The position numbers were made by a program, and so were the translations under genes. 64,000 bases of DNA from the NCBI GenBank assembly GCA_900708905.1, contig CAADRB010000011.1:152471-216470 (forward strand), read 5' to 3'. Numbering within the stretch: the first letter of the stretch is position 1; the number at the start of each line of letters is the position of its first letter. A model generated the notes under the pieces. That model had not been told where the DNA came from. It made no database searches and saw only the letters and a program-made list of their open reading frames with translations. This DNA is from Hymenolepis diminuta. Taxonomy: Eukaryota > Platyhelminthes > Cestoda > Cyclophyllidea > Hymenolepididae. This document shows positions 13,297 through 26,300 of the stretch, in pieces.

Positions 13297-13302
13297 TTTA
13301 TT
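13297..13302 (-). promoter_or_regulatory. Candidate Dlg polyadenylation signal
   Basis: First AATAAA on the minus strand downstream of the Dlg stop, about 220 nt past it. It lies just before a SINE copy (12965-13180), so the 3' UTR probably ends between them. Position is the only evidence. Confidence 0.4.
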
Positions 13303-13522
13303 TGCCGTAACAACAACGAGTTAAGTTTCCGTTATAGCCGCTAAAGTTATTAAACTAAAATATCCACGAATTATAAATTGTATTTTCTTTATAGTCAAAT
13401 CCAGCGACAAAATAACTGATTATGTACACACACAACATGATGATAGGCGATGCAACAAGTTATCAGTAAATTTGAAACGCAGTGTTATCTCTGATGGGTG
13501 CTTCTAACAAGGCATCAGTGCA

Positions 13523-14319
13523 TCAAGGGAGGAAATCATTGGACGCTGTCCAAACGTTCGGTCCTTTGTTGTCATTAATAATCTTCTGTATCCGCTCCAT
13601 ACATTTGTTATATTCATCGACAAATAACACGGCTAAAAGAGAGGAAAAATTGAACCCACTTCAAGCCCAGTAATAATTGTAAATAATAATAATGAAAGAA
13701 TGTGAGAAGCTAACCTGTCATTAGAGGAGCGTTCTCCTTTAAGAAAGCAAAATTCTTTTCCAGTCTTTTCAGCCTTCGATAAGGATTAATTTCTTCCTGT
13801 TTAGTGGTTGTTCCAGAAGGATCCACAACCCGTAAAGATTGATCGGGTAAATCAGAGAGCACAAATATGGTAATTGGTGGCAACCCTGCAGCATCTAGTC
13901 TCTGAAGTGCCGGAACCCCAACATCAAGCAAGCAATGTTGTCCAGTAGACGCTATTTTGAAGACTGAATGTATATGGGTTCCGTAGAGGTTCCCGTTATA
14001 TTCTCCAGCTTCGATGTATCGGTTCATTTGGATCTCTGATTCCATTCGAGTTCGGGATTTCACAAAATGATAATCACGACCATCCACTTCACCATGTCTT
14101 CGATGTCTTGTAGTATCTAGATAAGATGGATTTATGCTAGAACAGGAAATAACTTACGAGGTACACACGATCCGAAATTATCAGGGAATTCGGTTAACAA
14201 ATCCTCCGTAATATTGTGTTTCAAATCGCCCATAATCACAACTGGACGAGTATTAACGGCTTGAATTGAAGTCACAGGAATGTAAGTTGGAGGCATGGTC
14301 TCACCAGCAAATTCAGAAC
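13523..14319 (-). CDS. dlg: Dlg exons 14-16: guanylate kinase-like domain, C-terminus
   Basis: Exon 14 (14319-14158) has TRPVVIMGDLKHNITEDLL and FPDNFGSCVP. Exon 15 (14116-13715) has HTTR, GEVDGRDYHFV, YIEAGEYNGNLYGT and HCLLDV. Exon 16 (13632-13523) has YNKCMERIQKII and VWTASNDFLP, then TGA. The ATP-binding P-loop of true guanylate kinases is degenerate (MGDLKHN), as in other MAGUKs, so this is a phosphopeptide-binding module, not an enzyme. Introns 14 and 15 are only 41 and 82 nt, and all internal junctions are phase 1. The C-terminal residues diverge from the WVPAKEKL ending of DLG1. Confidence 0.93.
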
Positions 14320-17300
14320 CTGAAAATAAGGGTGGAAATGAGACCATGACCCTAACTTCGGGCACAACTTTAGCTGATTCAATATTGAGGACTATTTATA
14401 ACTGACAACCGCTAATTTAAGCTGCTATTCTTGAGCTCACAAGAATGCTATTTTAGAAAATTGTTTAAATTCAAAAACTAACACTATCAAGATGGCGAAC
14501 CCATTAGCTTGGGAATACATTTTCTACAACAAATCGAATCTCAAGTCAGCTTATCAACAGACACATTATTAGCCATTAAGTTATGTTGTTCATTTTTGAG
14601 ACATCATTTCGTATCTTGGAGCTATTGACCACAATTCAAGAGTTATTAAGCCTCATCCTTTTATCTTCAAAAACAATAGGTATTTTCTGCAAATGAACTC
14701 CAACCTGAAAGAACAAAATCTTCTCCGTGTTAGTACATTGCTTTTAAACTAAAATAATATATGTAATGTAATGAATTTTCGCAACGGCGAAGAATCTTGT
14801 CAAATTGAGGAAAATCTGTCGAGATTAACGTATTTTCAGACGTTTGAGTAAAAATGTATAAAGAACACATTTTGTGACTGCTGAACTTACTAGTGAATAA
14901 GATGCAAAATGGTGACACTGTCTGATGATTATATCTCCAATAGACCACTGCATGGCCTACTAGCCTCAATCAGTCTGGATATGTAGGAATAAACTGTGGA
15001 ATTGTGGCCGGACTATCCTAAGCAGATTTCTCAAGGTTAGAAGGCAAGTGGACAAGGATATGCTTATTGAATAGTTTTCACTAAAGGCTATCTGAAAAAG
15101 AGTAATTCTTATCATATTAATTTACTCTTTATTTATTATGCTAATTAATTGAACACGAATGCTTTTTCAACTAATGTAGGAAGAATACGAGAAAGTCTAC
15201 CGCTGCTGTTCGCTGTCCTATTTAATTTTGGGCGTCAGACAGACAAGACAAAGTTCGTAAGTAGACTATGATAGCCAGCAGATATTTTGCTTAAGTCAGG
15301 CCATCATCAGACAAAAGTCCTTGGCCTTCATTTTATTTGCACCATCCTGTTCAGTAACAAGGGTTTAAATAAAGCTCCCAAGATGTCACCAACTGTAGTC
15401 ACAGGGATAACAAATATCACGCACGAGTCTATGTTATTGAAATGTAGAAAAGTCTAATTATCTAAGTATCCGTCTTGAAATGATGGGTTACGAATTGGGG
15501 AACCACGTTTGCGACTGGTTGCTCAATATGAAGGTTCACCCTATTGTGAAAATTATCTTATCCTTATTAGTATAAAAGTTAACCGAAATTGGCCAAATTA
15601 AAGGAATTGTGGTATCATAAAGAAAATTCAAATTGTAAAAGAACCTTGTTTTCTGAAATCAGAAAAAGACAGAATGAATTTAAAGAAAACTATAATTGTA
15701 CGTAAAATTCATAATGGAGGAAGAACATTTTCAGTTCTATCGTTCTGGTTGGGGCTTAATATTTTCTCATTTATTTTGACATTACTTTAATAAAGGGTGC
15801 TGTTAAAGAAATGATAAAAATATATTTGCCAAAACAAACATACGGGCTCGTCTAGTAGTACTCTTTCTCGAGTCTATCGATAATTTATGCCATCTACTAT
15901 CAATTGAAGTAGCATCATGTAAAGAAGACTGTTTTGATGGAGTACTAGGAGCATCGGATTGGGAGAGGGGAATTGATTCAATAGCCTTGTCAGTGGATTG
16001 GAGATCACTGATAACAGAAGGAGGTGTGTCGCTGCTTGAAGCTCGATGGGAGAAAGATCGCGGTGGTTGGAGTGGCTCTCGTCCAAATCGCAGAGTCCAT
16101 TTTGCAAGCTCTTGGCGTTCTAAACGTCTACGACTGGGGACCAGACCAGTTGGTCCGAGGGGTTTACAGGTTGAAGGGTAAATAATTCTCGCCTAAAACG
16201 AATCATACATCGTGTTTTTGAAATTGCCACTACGATGTAACAAATTACTTATGAGTGATTTTTAATATGTTATTAGTGTAATCTCATCATTTTGCAGCAA
16301 GCATATCATATGCCAAATGCAAATATGTGAATGTTTTCCTTTCTATCCGGTCGGTAATGCAAAAACTTATGGACTATTAGCAACTTCTCCTATTTAGAAA
16401 ATCGCATTTGCATCTAATAATGAAATTCTGTAAAGTACGTATCGATTATGTCCGCTAATTTCATACCTATTTCCTATTTGGGAATCTGAGTGTGTCTTAA
16501 TGTAGCAAAGAGCATATAAAAATCCTTTCATACTCTCCTTCACTACGTATTATTTAGCAGTCGGAATCGCAACTGAATTTTTTAATCATCAACAAGTTTG
16601 CTTGAACAAAAGAAGTATCAGAGGTAAGAATTGTACAGCGAAAAGTTTTGACCATTAAAAATTAGTGTTTGGTTGGTCCACCTTAAGCCTACTGACTTTC
16701 ATTAATTCAGATACTTGAGGACCTGTCGGTTTGCTTTGGAGGCGATTGAATTAAAATTCTAAGAGAGTTTGATTTTTAAGAGAGAATTTTTGAATTCCCC
16801 TGTTTTTTTAATTCTCATATTTTGCAACCCAGTTCAACCTCTTCCGATAAAAGAAAATCCATTCAACCGGAATATTCCAGACATAATTGATAAGACAATG
16901 ACGTCACAAAGTTTTCGGTTGGAGTAAGCTTAACTTTGCAGCCAGGACAAAAACTCAGCTCAGCTCAATTTAAATGAATAAATTCAATGCTAATTTATAT
17001 GCCTTTCTAAATGCCATCTAATTTATAAAAACCAACAGATAGTTCCAGACCCAATCATTAGAACCGATTGAATCGTAGGGAATTATGAACACGATCTCTT
17101 AAAGTGGGAATGTGTATTAAAGCACGTGTGTCATGGAATTTATTTATTTTGATATTACTGGTTATCTGCAATTTGCACATGCATTTTGGTAATTAATTGG
17201 CACTCTGGTAGACCTCCCATTAAAATAGTATATTTTCAGAATGAGTAAATGAAAACTAGCTGGAAATCACTAAGGGATATTCAGAGAGGACTGGATCTTA

Positions 17301-20300
17301 GTCATCATCGGCTTTGAATAAGGAAAATGTTCTGTGATATGACCCTTACATGCCTCTACGATCTTAATTATGACGAGACATGAACTAGACAGAGATAGGC
17401 TACTTTTGTTAGGAAAAAATAGGCAACACGTGGCAGCATCCAAACCAGTAAACAATAAAGCTCGATGTGCTGGACAAAAATGGCAAAAGCAGTTTGAGGG
17501 AGAGGGATAAGTCACAGACACATCAACTAAAGGTCCTTAAGGGGTAGGACTGTGATGCCTGGACAAAAGGCAAAGAGAATTACGTGATAGTTAAGCGCAA
17601 GTAGGGGTGATATGTTAGCTTAATTTTTTTTAAACAATCAATTAATTAATAAAAGATTTTCATTAATATTTGTTAAGATACACAGCTCTACACAAATGGG
17701 GTGGCAATGGTAAACTGAATTTCTCCAAATTGCAGCAAATCCTATTTATTCAAGGGAGAAAAGTATTCCTTTAATGGTGGGATAAATAATCTTAAAGAGT
17801 CCACTGGTGTGTTAGAATATTTGAAAAGGGTTTTCTCTATCATTTATATTTAAGTGGTCATTTTGTGAAATATTTTATGGTCCATTAAAAAGCACACGAT
17901 TTATGTGAGAGATCAACTTCCGTTTGAATACGCCCACTCATCTTACCCACCGAACCAATCAGAATGTGCCAGCGTCTATTTGGGTCACCATGGCTTCACA
18001 CCCGAATGAACTGACAAAAATTGACCGCGTTTAAACACCACCGGAACAGAAAAGAAGAAAAAAAATATACATAGAGTGGTGTAATTTCACGTATTTCGAT
18101 AAAATTAAATTGTTGATAACCTTTCTACAATTTCGTAAAATATTTTTCACGATAATACAGAGAAGAATCAACAGACAAGCTCTCAGCAGGAAAATAAGAT
18201 AAAAAATGAAGGTGGAATAAAAATTGTGAAACATGTCTGGGAGTATAAAATTCTTCCGGATTGATTGTGTCACGAGTCCGTTTGTCTGCAAACCAAACTG
18301 AATAACCATTTGATGTTAATAAATCATCTATGAAATTTGAATAAACATAAATTTGGAATTGTTGTATTTAGAAGATTCCATAAATAATAGGATGTCGAGA
18401 GTCTTTGTGTGCTTATTTCATTCTTGTGAATCAAGGAAACATTAAATTGTTCGTATTCTTTCACGGAGAAATTTCAAATTTCAAATTTCGTAATGGTCGG
18501 ATCATTAGGAGATTATTAAATACAAATCTTGATAAAATAAGAGGAATTTCGCAAACCAAAAATTGGAAAATCTATTGATCTGTTGACTTCAACTTATTAA
18601 CGAGTTTAGATACTGAACTTTGAAGTCTGGACGTATTTGGACAGTACAACGGGAAAATATGTAATTTATTCATCATATTTTAGGCAATAGCACGTATTTA
18701 ATAATGCATTAATTTCGTTTAACATTAGGCTATGGGGATACTCACCTGCCACCATTCACGATCACTGACGTTGAGTAACTGCAAGATATCTCCAGAACGA
18801 ATTGAGATTGCATCGCGAGGAATGACCTGATTAATTTCCATCACTTCGTGCGGATCAAAATCGGCCAAAACTCGAACAAAAAGACCATCCGCCTCGATAG
18901 AATGACGAGTGTGGGGACCAATGGCTTCTGTTTTGTACCTTTCACCCTGTTCATCCTCTCCGTTGTCTGATTGACCTTCTGTCTGGGCTCGAACTTGTTC
19001 TTCTAATTTCTTGTACTCTGTGACAAAGAATAGGAAATTTTAACATTATCAAACGATGTCATTTTCAAGAAATAGCAAAAAATTTTCTTCATGCATACCT
19101 GCTGGACAATAAGCTAAAACCAGATCAACTCGGTAAGATGCCGTTTTCAAGAGAATAGCTGCCTCTTCATGACTTGATCCAACGACTTCAACTCCGTTAA
19201 CCTGAACGAAGACAAGTTGACACATTAATTTCTTCTATTTAATTTCCAATCTAAAGCATTAAATATAAAATGCCATCTAGTATTATATAATCCGTTTAAT
19301 CAATCTATTCGGTTAGATCTAACGTTGTCGAATGCTAAACCGAGCTTAAATTTTATGAGTTCTAAACCTCTATCTGCTTAATTGATTCAATATATGCCAT
19401 TAAACAACACTTCCCATGACAATGTTAGTGAAAATTTAAAAGATTAGCATGTATTTATTTATTTATTTCTTGAACTTCAAATATTGAATTGCAATTCTAG
19501 TGGATAAAAAGCCATGCACATATTTGCAATTATAAATAAGCTTAGCCAATAAAGGGAAATTATTTCACCACAAAAGCTCTGAATGGCAAATGGATGAGAA
19601 TTCAATCGGATTCTTGTCATATTTTTTCACTTAAAATTATTTATTCCAATAAATTTCCAGAATCTGCTTAATGCCTTTTTAGAGGATCTTCGTTTCACAT
19701 TTGAAAATGCAAATAAAATGTTGACACTGGATATCGTGCTAGTTAACCGTATTTAATTGGTTGAAACACGATATTCGAAATATTCAAAGTGTAACCCATT
19801 TTTTAAACATAATATTTCTCGTTTAAAATAAACATTTTTTAATCAGTTTCCTATTTTGCATGAAATGTTGTCTCAATTTTGTAAAATTTTCATTCTGAAG
19901 CTGGTAAATAACTTCCTATCCAAACTAAGTGTGTATTTTTATTTTTGAATCAGAGGATGAACTTGGAAAGCTCTACATCTTATTGCTCTATTTGTATTCT
20001 CGGTATGATCTCTTAGTAAATGCACTTATTGCATTATATATTGAAATGTTAGGGACTCAAAGTATGTTTTTTTCCATTCACTTGACTCGCTCTACGACCC
20101 TAGATGGTAAAATACTCAGTGTAACTTATTGGGAAGACCTCAGAGAGAACGCATTTTGACTAGATAGCTGCTTCATGTATTGTCTTTCACAACGTGCACC
20201 TAATCATAGGGAAAAATCACTCATACTTAAATCACCGTGTCTCAATAGGTTTTTATCGCGTGTCCAGACATGAATGATTAATGATATTGGGTGAAATTCG

Positions 20301-23300
20301 AACTTATCAAAAATAGATGTATAATTCGGAAGATTCTTTACATGTAAACTTGGACAGATAGAGCAGAAAAGGAATTCGATTAGCGTTAGTTAGAAGAGTC
20401 AAGTCAAAATTACAATGAAATAGCACACGCGAATTGCATATCAATTTCAAAGATGTGAAAGTTTAATTGCGTGTCGTTTGTTGGAGTGTTTGCTTCTTTG
20501 AATGAAATGCAATTACAAAAAAATGCAGCGCAGCTTGAAACACAAGAAAGAACATCGTCTCGTGATTGTTGCAGCAGGTGAGAATTGCTTTGAATACAAT
20601 CAACTTAATTGCTTGTTTGGATTATCTGATTTTAACATTTAGTTGATAAGAAAGAAGCAAGGAGCTGAACACATTTGTTTAGTTCACTTACAGTTGTAGT
20701 CAAGTAAAAGAATTATATTTGCATTTAAATATGGAAAATAACCTTCTTAGGTGGGCTCTAGTGTGCTTATCAGTGAAAATTTACTGGCTTGTTATATAAA
20801 TTGAAAACATCAATGCATCCAATGAACAATTTTAAACAAAGCTAAATTAGGCTAATTTTTTTTCCAAAATTCATTCTATACAAATTGATAGTCTGTATTT
20901 AAGAAATAGAAAGAAGGTGCATTGAAATTTTGTTCCTTTCAGACAGTGACGTAAGTTCAGCGGTAAAGCAAACATTTTTCAACAGCAGATGTTCACAAAC
21001 AAACGTATACTGGTAGACCTCTTTAGATTTCTGTAAAATACAAAATTTCGTAATTTAAATTTAAAAAATAGACAATAAAGGGTCCTTTAAATTAAAATCT
21101 CTGATAAAACTGTGGCATTTTGTTGAGGATTATTTCGTCTTTCTTTGCCTATTGTTTGAATATCTTCATACATTTATCGGACAACTTATTTTCAAAGCAG
21201 AATTAGTCTTTTCGACGTTGCTTATACATGGATTTGCTGAAAATCACTCACCTTTGGAATGGCTGAAGTCTGTTATCTTTATTTGAAACAGAAATATGTA
21301 ACCTAGACATCTCGTTAACAAAATTATTTACAGAAAATCATACTTCGTGATCAAGCCATCCGTTACATCCTTTAATACGATCTGAATCGTACAATAAAAT
21401 TGAATAATTATATTTCCAGTTCAATTTCATTATTCCAAATGCAATAATCAAATTAATTAAGATGATTTTCAAAATTAATTCAAAGGTCACATCATGCCGC
21501 TGAATATAACTCGCCGACAATCAGGCAGACACATGAATATTATAATATTAATCAGGCCCATTCAAGAATTTATTGGAAACAAATCACCTTCAAACTTCAG
21601 AGATTTGGAAATTCATATTCCACTATTCCTCTATTGGTTACAGCAAGTGGCTATGCAAATTGTTAGAAGTAGCCCCGATAGATCGTGAGGAGTATGACTT
21701 GATCGATGTGAACATTATCGGTGAAAAAGTTAATTTCCTAATTACAAACACTTGATCCTTTTGGATGTACCGCTTGAATAAGAATTAGCAATATGGAATA
21801 TATCTATATACCAATTTTAAATGCTCTCTACAGCCCTAATCTCCTAAAAGTCTTCACAATTTGACGTCTTTTAACTTTAAACTTACTGAAAACACTTCTG
21901 CACAACTAAAGATAAATCAAATTTAAATTGACCTTTCGAGGTGATCGGAGGACTTGCAAAAGCCGTCTTTCACGAAGCGAAAAAGGAAATTGGGCTATCT
22001 TTAAACCATTTCGCTTGAAAAAATTTTAACCCATAGTATTTCGACCTTAATATATTGAGATAAAACATTCCGATGATATTTTAAAAATATTATATTCATC
22101 GATAATTTTTAAAAAAATTTTTTATTTATTAACTTGCTCTCTTCGTGTTAATAAATTTAATACCATTGAAATTTGCATTGTACAATTTCATCGAAAAAAA
22201 ACAAATAATTAATTTGATTTTTTTAAAAATTGAGATATTTTGAAATTAAATGATTAAAAATTTGTGAATTACAACTTACAACTAAAAGCCGATCCCCAAC
22301 AGATATAGCCTTTGAACGAGCAGCAGGTCGATCTGGATGTATGTGCGATACGTAGATGCCATCAGTACCATCACCTCCAAGAATGTTGAAGCCAAGGCTG
22401 CCTCCAGTTCTCTCGCCAGATTTACTTCCATTACTTCTTTGCACCGCAGGATCTTCCTTATAGAGTGTGACTAGTCGGGCTCTTGGCCATCGCCGTAGAA
22501 CAGAATCGGGAACTGCTCTAGCTGCCGCATAATCTTCTACAAATTGAAATCACTAATAGTGCACTTTAATTTGACCCCGAAAGTTAAATGACACATATAC
22601 TATCTGGTATTGACCTCCACTTTGTTGGATAGATACCCATTCTTATAGTAAGCCACAAGCAAATATACCGTCAAATCTTGGAACTATTTGAAGAATCAAA
22701 CGGGCAAAGTGTTTATACAAGTGTACAATTTAACATGCATTTTTTAATGCACAGAGAGTTGATTTCGTTCATTTCAGTAAAAGTATTTTGAACATTTTAA
22801 GTTCCTCTTTGTTCAAAACATTCACGACATTTATGCTAAAATGAGATGTAACTAAATAATGAAATGTTATTTTTTCAAAATGTGCGAATTTCAATATTAT
22901 ATAAAACTGATCCCTAGTTTCTTCTACCCACTCTTGCCCGTAACAAAATAAATTAATCGAGGTGGCATGAACAATCTCGAAGCATAACCGATTGGTCAAC
23001 AAACATGAAACAAATGAATGTAGTTTGACTCATGAATCCGCAAGTAAGTCTAAAAAAATTAGAATATGAGCACATTGCAAGGTGAATTATACTCTTCTTA
23101 GGAATATAGACAACCCAACGCCTCCGTAAATTAATGCTTCCTCTTGACTTTCCCCCCGTCTCATGTTTAATTGGACTCGTTTATTGTTCCCTTAATTCCC
23201 ATGATTAAGCTACCATTGGCAATAGTAGCGATAATGATATTGCATGGGTCTTGGGTTAATAACTATTTGAATACTGAAATTATCTGTGGAGTTGGCATTA

Positions 23301-26300
23301 ATCCCCAGTTAAAGCCACCTTTAAAGTCTGGCTGAGATATCCCCAGTGGTCTTAAAGGTTAGCAGAAGGTAACAAGTTTCAAAATTCGGCTGATGTGGAC
23401 AAGCGGTGTTTTAAAGTATAGCAGAGGAAGAGAGTTGTAGGATGGAGAGCATGTTACACGTCCAAACTGCGCATGTGGAAATGGTTTTGTGTGTAAAGGC
23501 TAAAATAAAATCCTATATATGGGAATCGCTATGATTAACCATGGCAGTGTTGTATTATTTGGCCACCCTATAATGTTTGACTCTTTATATGAGTGACTCT
23601 TTCTGCCCGGTAGAAAAGCCAACCAGCGTCCAAGGATCTGCGAATGCTATCAAGTAGCCCAGATGAGGAGCCAACGACACACGAGCTGCGTGGGAACTCT
23701 GGTTCAATCGAGCTTCCTCCTCTATCCCCTTACTTACGTTCAGGTACTTGTGCCCCCTTACATTGTGTACCCTTTTCTCTATTAAACTCTTATTCTACCC
23801 AGGCTACTTAAAGTACCCTTAACCAGACCATCTGATTACCTTGTCTCTGTTTGCTGGCAATTATGGCTGAGATATGAGTCAGTAGTTGTGCAATACGTTG
23901 AGAGACCGAGTAGGCCTATGGATGAGAGTGCGAAGGCCCCTCAAACTGTCAAGTTAATTATAGTTTTAAAAAATTTAAGTACAACCATCTGATTTTGTTC
24001 AACTTTACTTCAGTTAAGGATCTTTTAAGAGAATTTTAAATTAAGAGCAACGTTGAATTAGTTACTTAAACTACATTTCCGCATAAATAATTCTCCAGTA
24101 TTAAAGAGCGAATAATAACTTATACAGAGATAAATATCTCATGTTGCTGTCTAAATTACCAGTATTGAAAAACACCGCTTTTATCATTTTCTGGAATCTA
24201 TTTTTACTCAAATTTATTGTTCATTTGAAATGAGCTGTTCTGAAATTTATTGCGTCTTCTTTATGACAGTTGTAAATCGAAATTCAAGTGCGGATGAAAA
24301 ACAAATAAACTTGATATCTAAAATGACTATATATACGATTTGTGTTTTTGTTTTAAACGGAAGCTGATAATATTTTTCTAATTCAACTGTGATCTGGAGG
24401 GATAAACAAGCCAATACTACTTTAAGAAAATGAAAGCTAAGCAAGAGCAGCTACCTTAAACTTGCCGATTTGCCATTGAACAGTACCTCAATTTCAAAAG
24501 TTCAATCTCGAATCAGTGATGGATTTGATACAATACTATTGGAATTTAATCCTAATATTTTTATTTTGGCATTAAATATTAGCTAAAATATTAACTTTGT
24601 ATAAATTGGTCTACGCAAAAAATTCTTTTCTTTATTTTTAAGTCACTTTGACTCTGTCGGAAGTTAGATAAGGCAAATATTTGCCACTTAATCATGTTAC
24701 ATTTATTTTTTCATAAAATGAACACTTAGTTAAGGGAAAATGAGTTAATTTGGAATTTTAAAATACTAGAATATTTACAAATAAGCTAAGACCTTAACAA
24801 ACTGCTCATGAAATTACTATTAGATCTAACTCTAAGGAGGTCAATTAAAAGCTACTCATAACGAGGGCTACGTCCTCTAGCCAACTGGAAGCTTCAAGTC
24901 TTATGTTTCTACAGGATGAGGCCAAGTGTTATTCCGGAATATGTCGGAATTTTAATAGAGGAATAATATTTGGTTAAATATTTTCCCCTGACAAATAACA
25001 TGATATTATTTATGTCTGCTATATTTGCTTTTATATCTACATTATTGTTTGTTTCGCTTATCAACCCTTATCCAGAAATTGGGGTGTCGGGCTTTGTAGA
25101 TCAGGAAACCAACATAAATTGATCAAGGAAAGAAATACTATTTCAGCATAATTTTTATAGTTATGATTACTTTAAATGAAAAATCGTAATTCGCCCAAAG
25201 TATTAATGCGTATTCATTTGAAACGCTTTACTTAAAAATTATTTTCCGACAAAATTTTAATGATGCTCTGTTTTTGTGGTCTGAGTTTTTACTTTCAGAT
25301 AACATAAATCGCCCAGTTCCTGCTCCCATACATTGGCCCGTCGATCAAAACTCATTTGGACACCCTAATGATCGTCAGTACTTCTCTCTTTTCATCCCCT
25401 TATTGGACATGCGTTTATCCCTGTCTTCACAGTTGAATTCTCATTGTGTTTTAATTATTATAGTTATCTATCGAACCTACCTATAAGTACCAAGTCTCTC
25501 AGACTAGATTAGATTAAGGCTTTCCGAAATGACGAAAATATTGCTGATAACTGCAATGGAATCAATAACTCACCAGATCCATGCGAACTACTTGATAGTG
25601 GGAGAGCTTCCGCAGCATGTTTTGGAGGACCCAAAACGACTGGTATTTTTGGCTGAGTCATAATTCGTCGCTTTCCAGAACTACGGTGTCGTGAATGTCT
25701 ACTATCAGCGTAATCTTCGGCAGATTCTCGCAGTTGCTTTCCTTCCCAACTCTTGCCATCATTACTCATTGAAGCGTTGGAAAAACTGTGAAGATTTCGA
25801 ATGGTTTCTATAAGGAGAAATATGAGAATGATGCAATCGAAATATCTCATAATAATAAAGAAACTGGATTAGAAACATTAATACGGCTAATATTGAAGTG
25901 ATGTATCAGGACATTATCGAACACAAGGTCAACCGAAAGTGCCAGTATTTTTGTAATACAGCAATTTTTACAGGCTTTTAATTCGTTAATTGTTACCTCC
26001 ACCTAGTCCTAAGTAACCACGTATACTTTTGCGGTGCTATTAGTTGTATCTCGTCTTTAAAATAACAAAAATAAGATGATTTAAAAAGCAAACGCACTTA
26101 AAAAATTATTACCGATCCTAATGTCTCTACTACATTATATTTTATAAAGGGAGGGAAAGACAGAGAGAAGTGCTACAAAGATACAGCTGAAAATTTAAAA
26201 TTGAGAGAGACCAGAGGAAATGCACTATAGGATTTATAATTTTTACGCGAACTGAAATAAAAATTTGCAATCATTTTATAAAACCAGTTTTGTAAAAATA

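Noticed and set aside
13482..13673. Plus-strand 63-codon frame
   Set aside because: It overlaps Dlg exon 16 on the opposite strand, which has a family match and correct phase.
15987..16181. Plus-strand frame over 64 codons
   Set aside because: Antisense shadow of Dlg exon 13.
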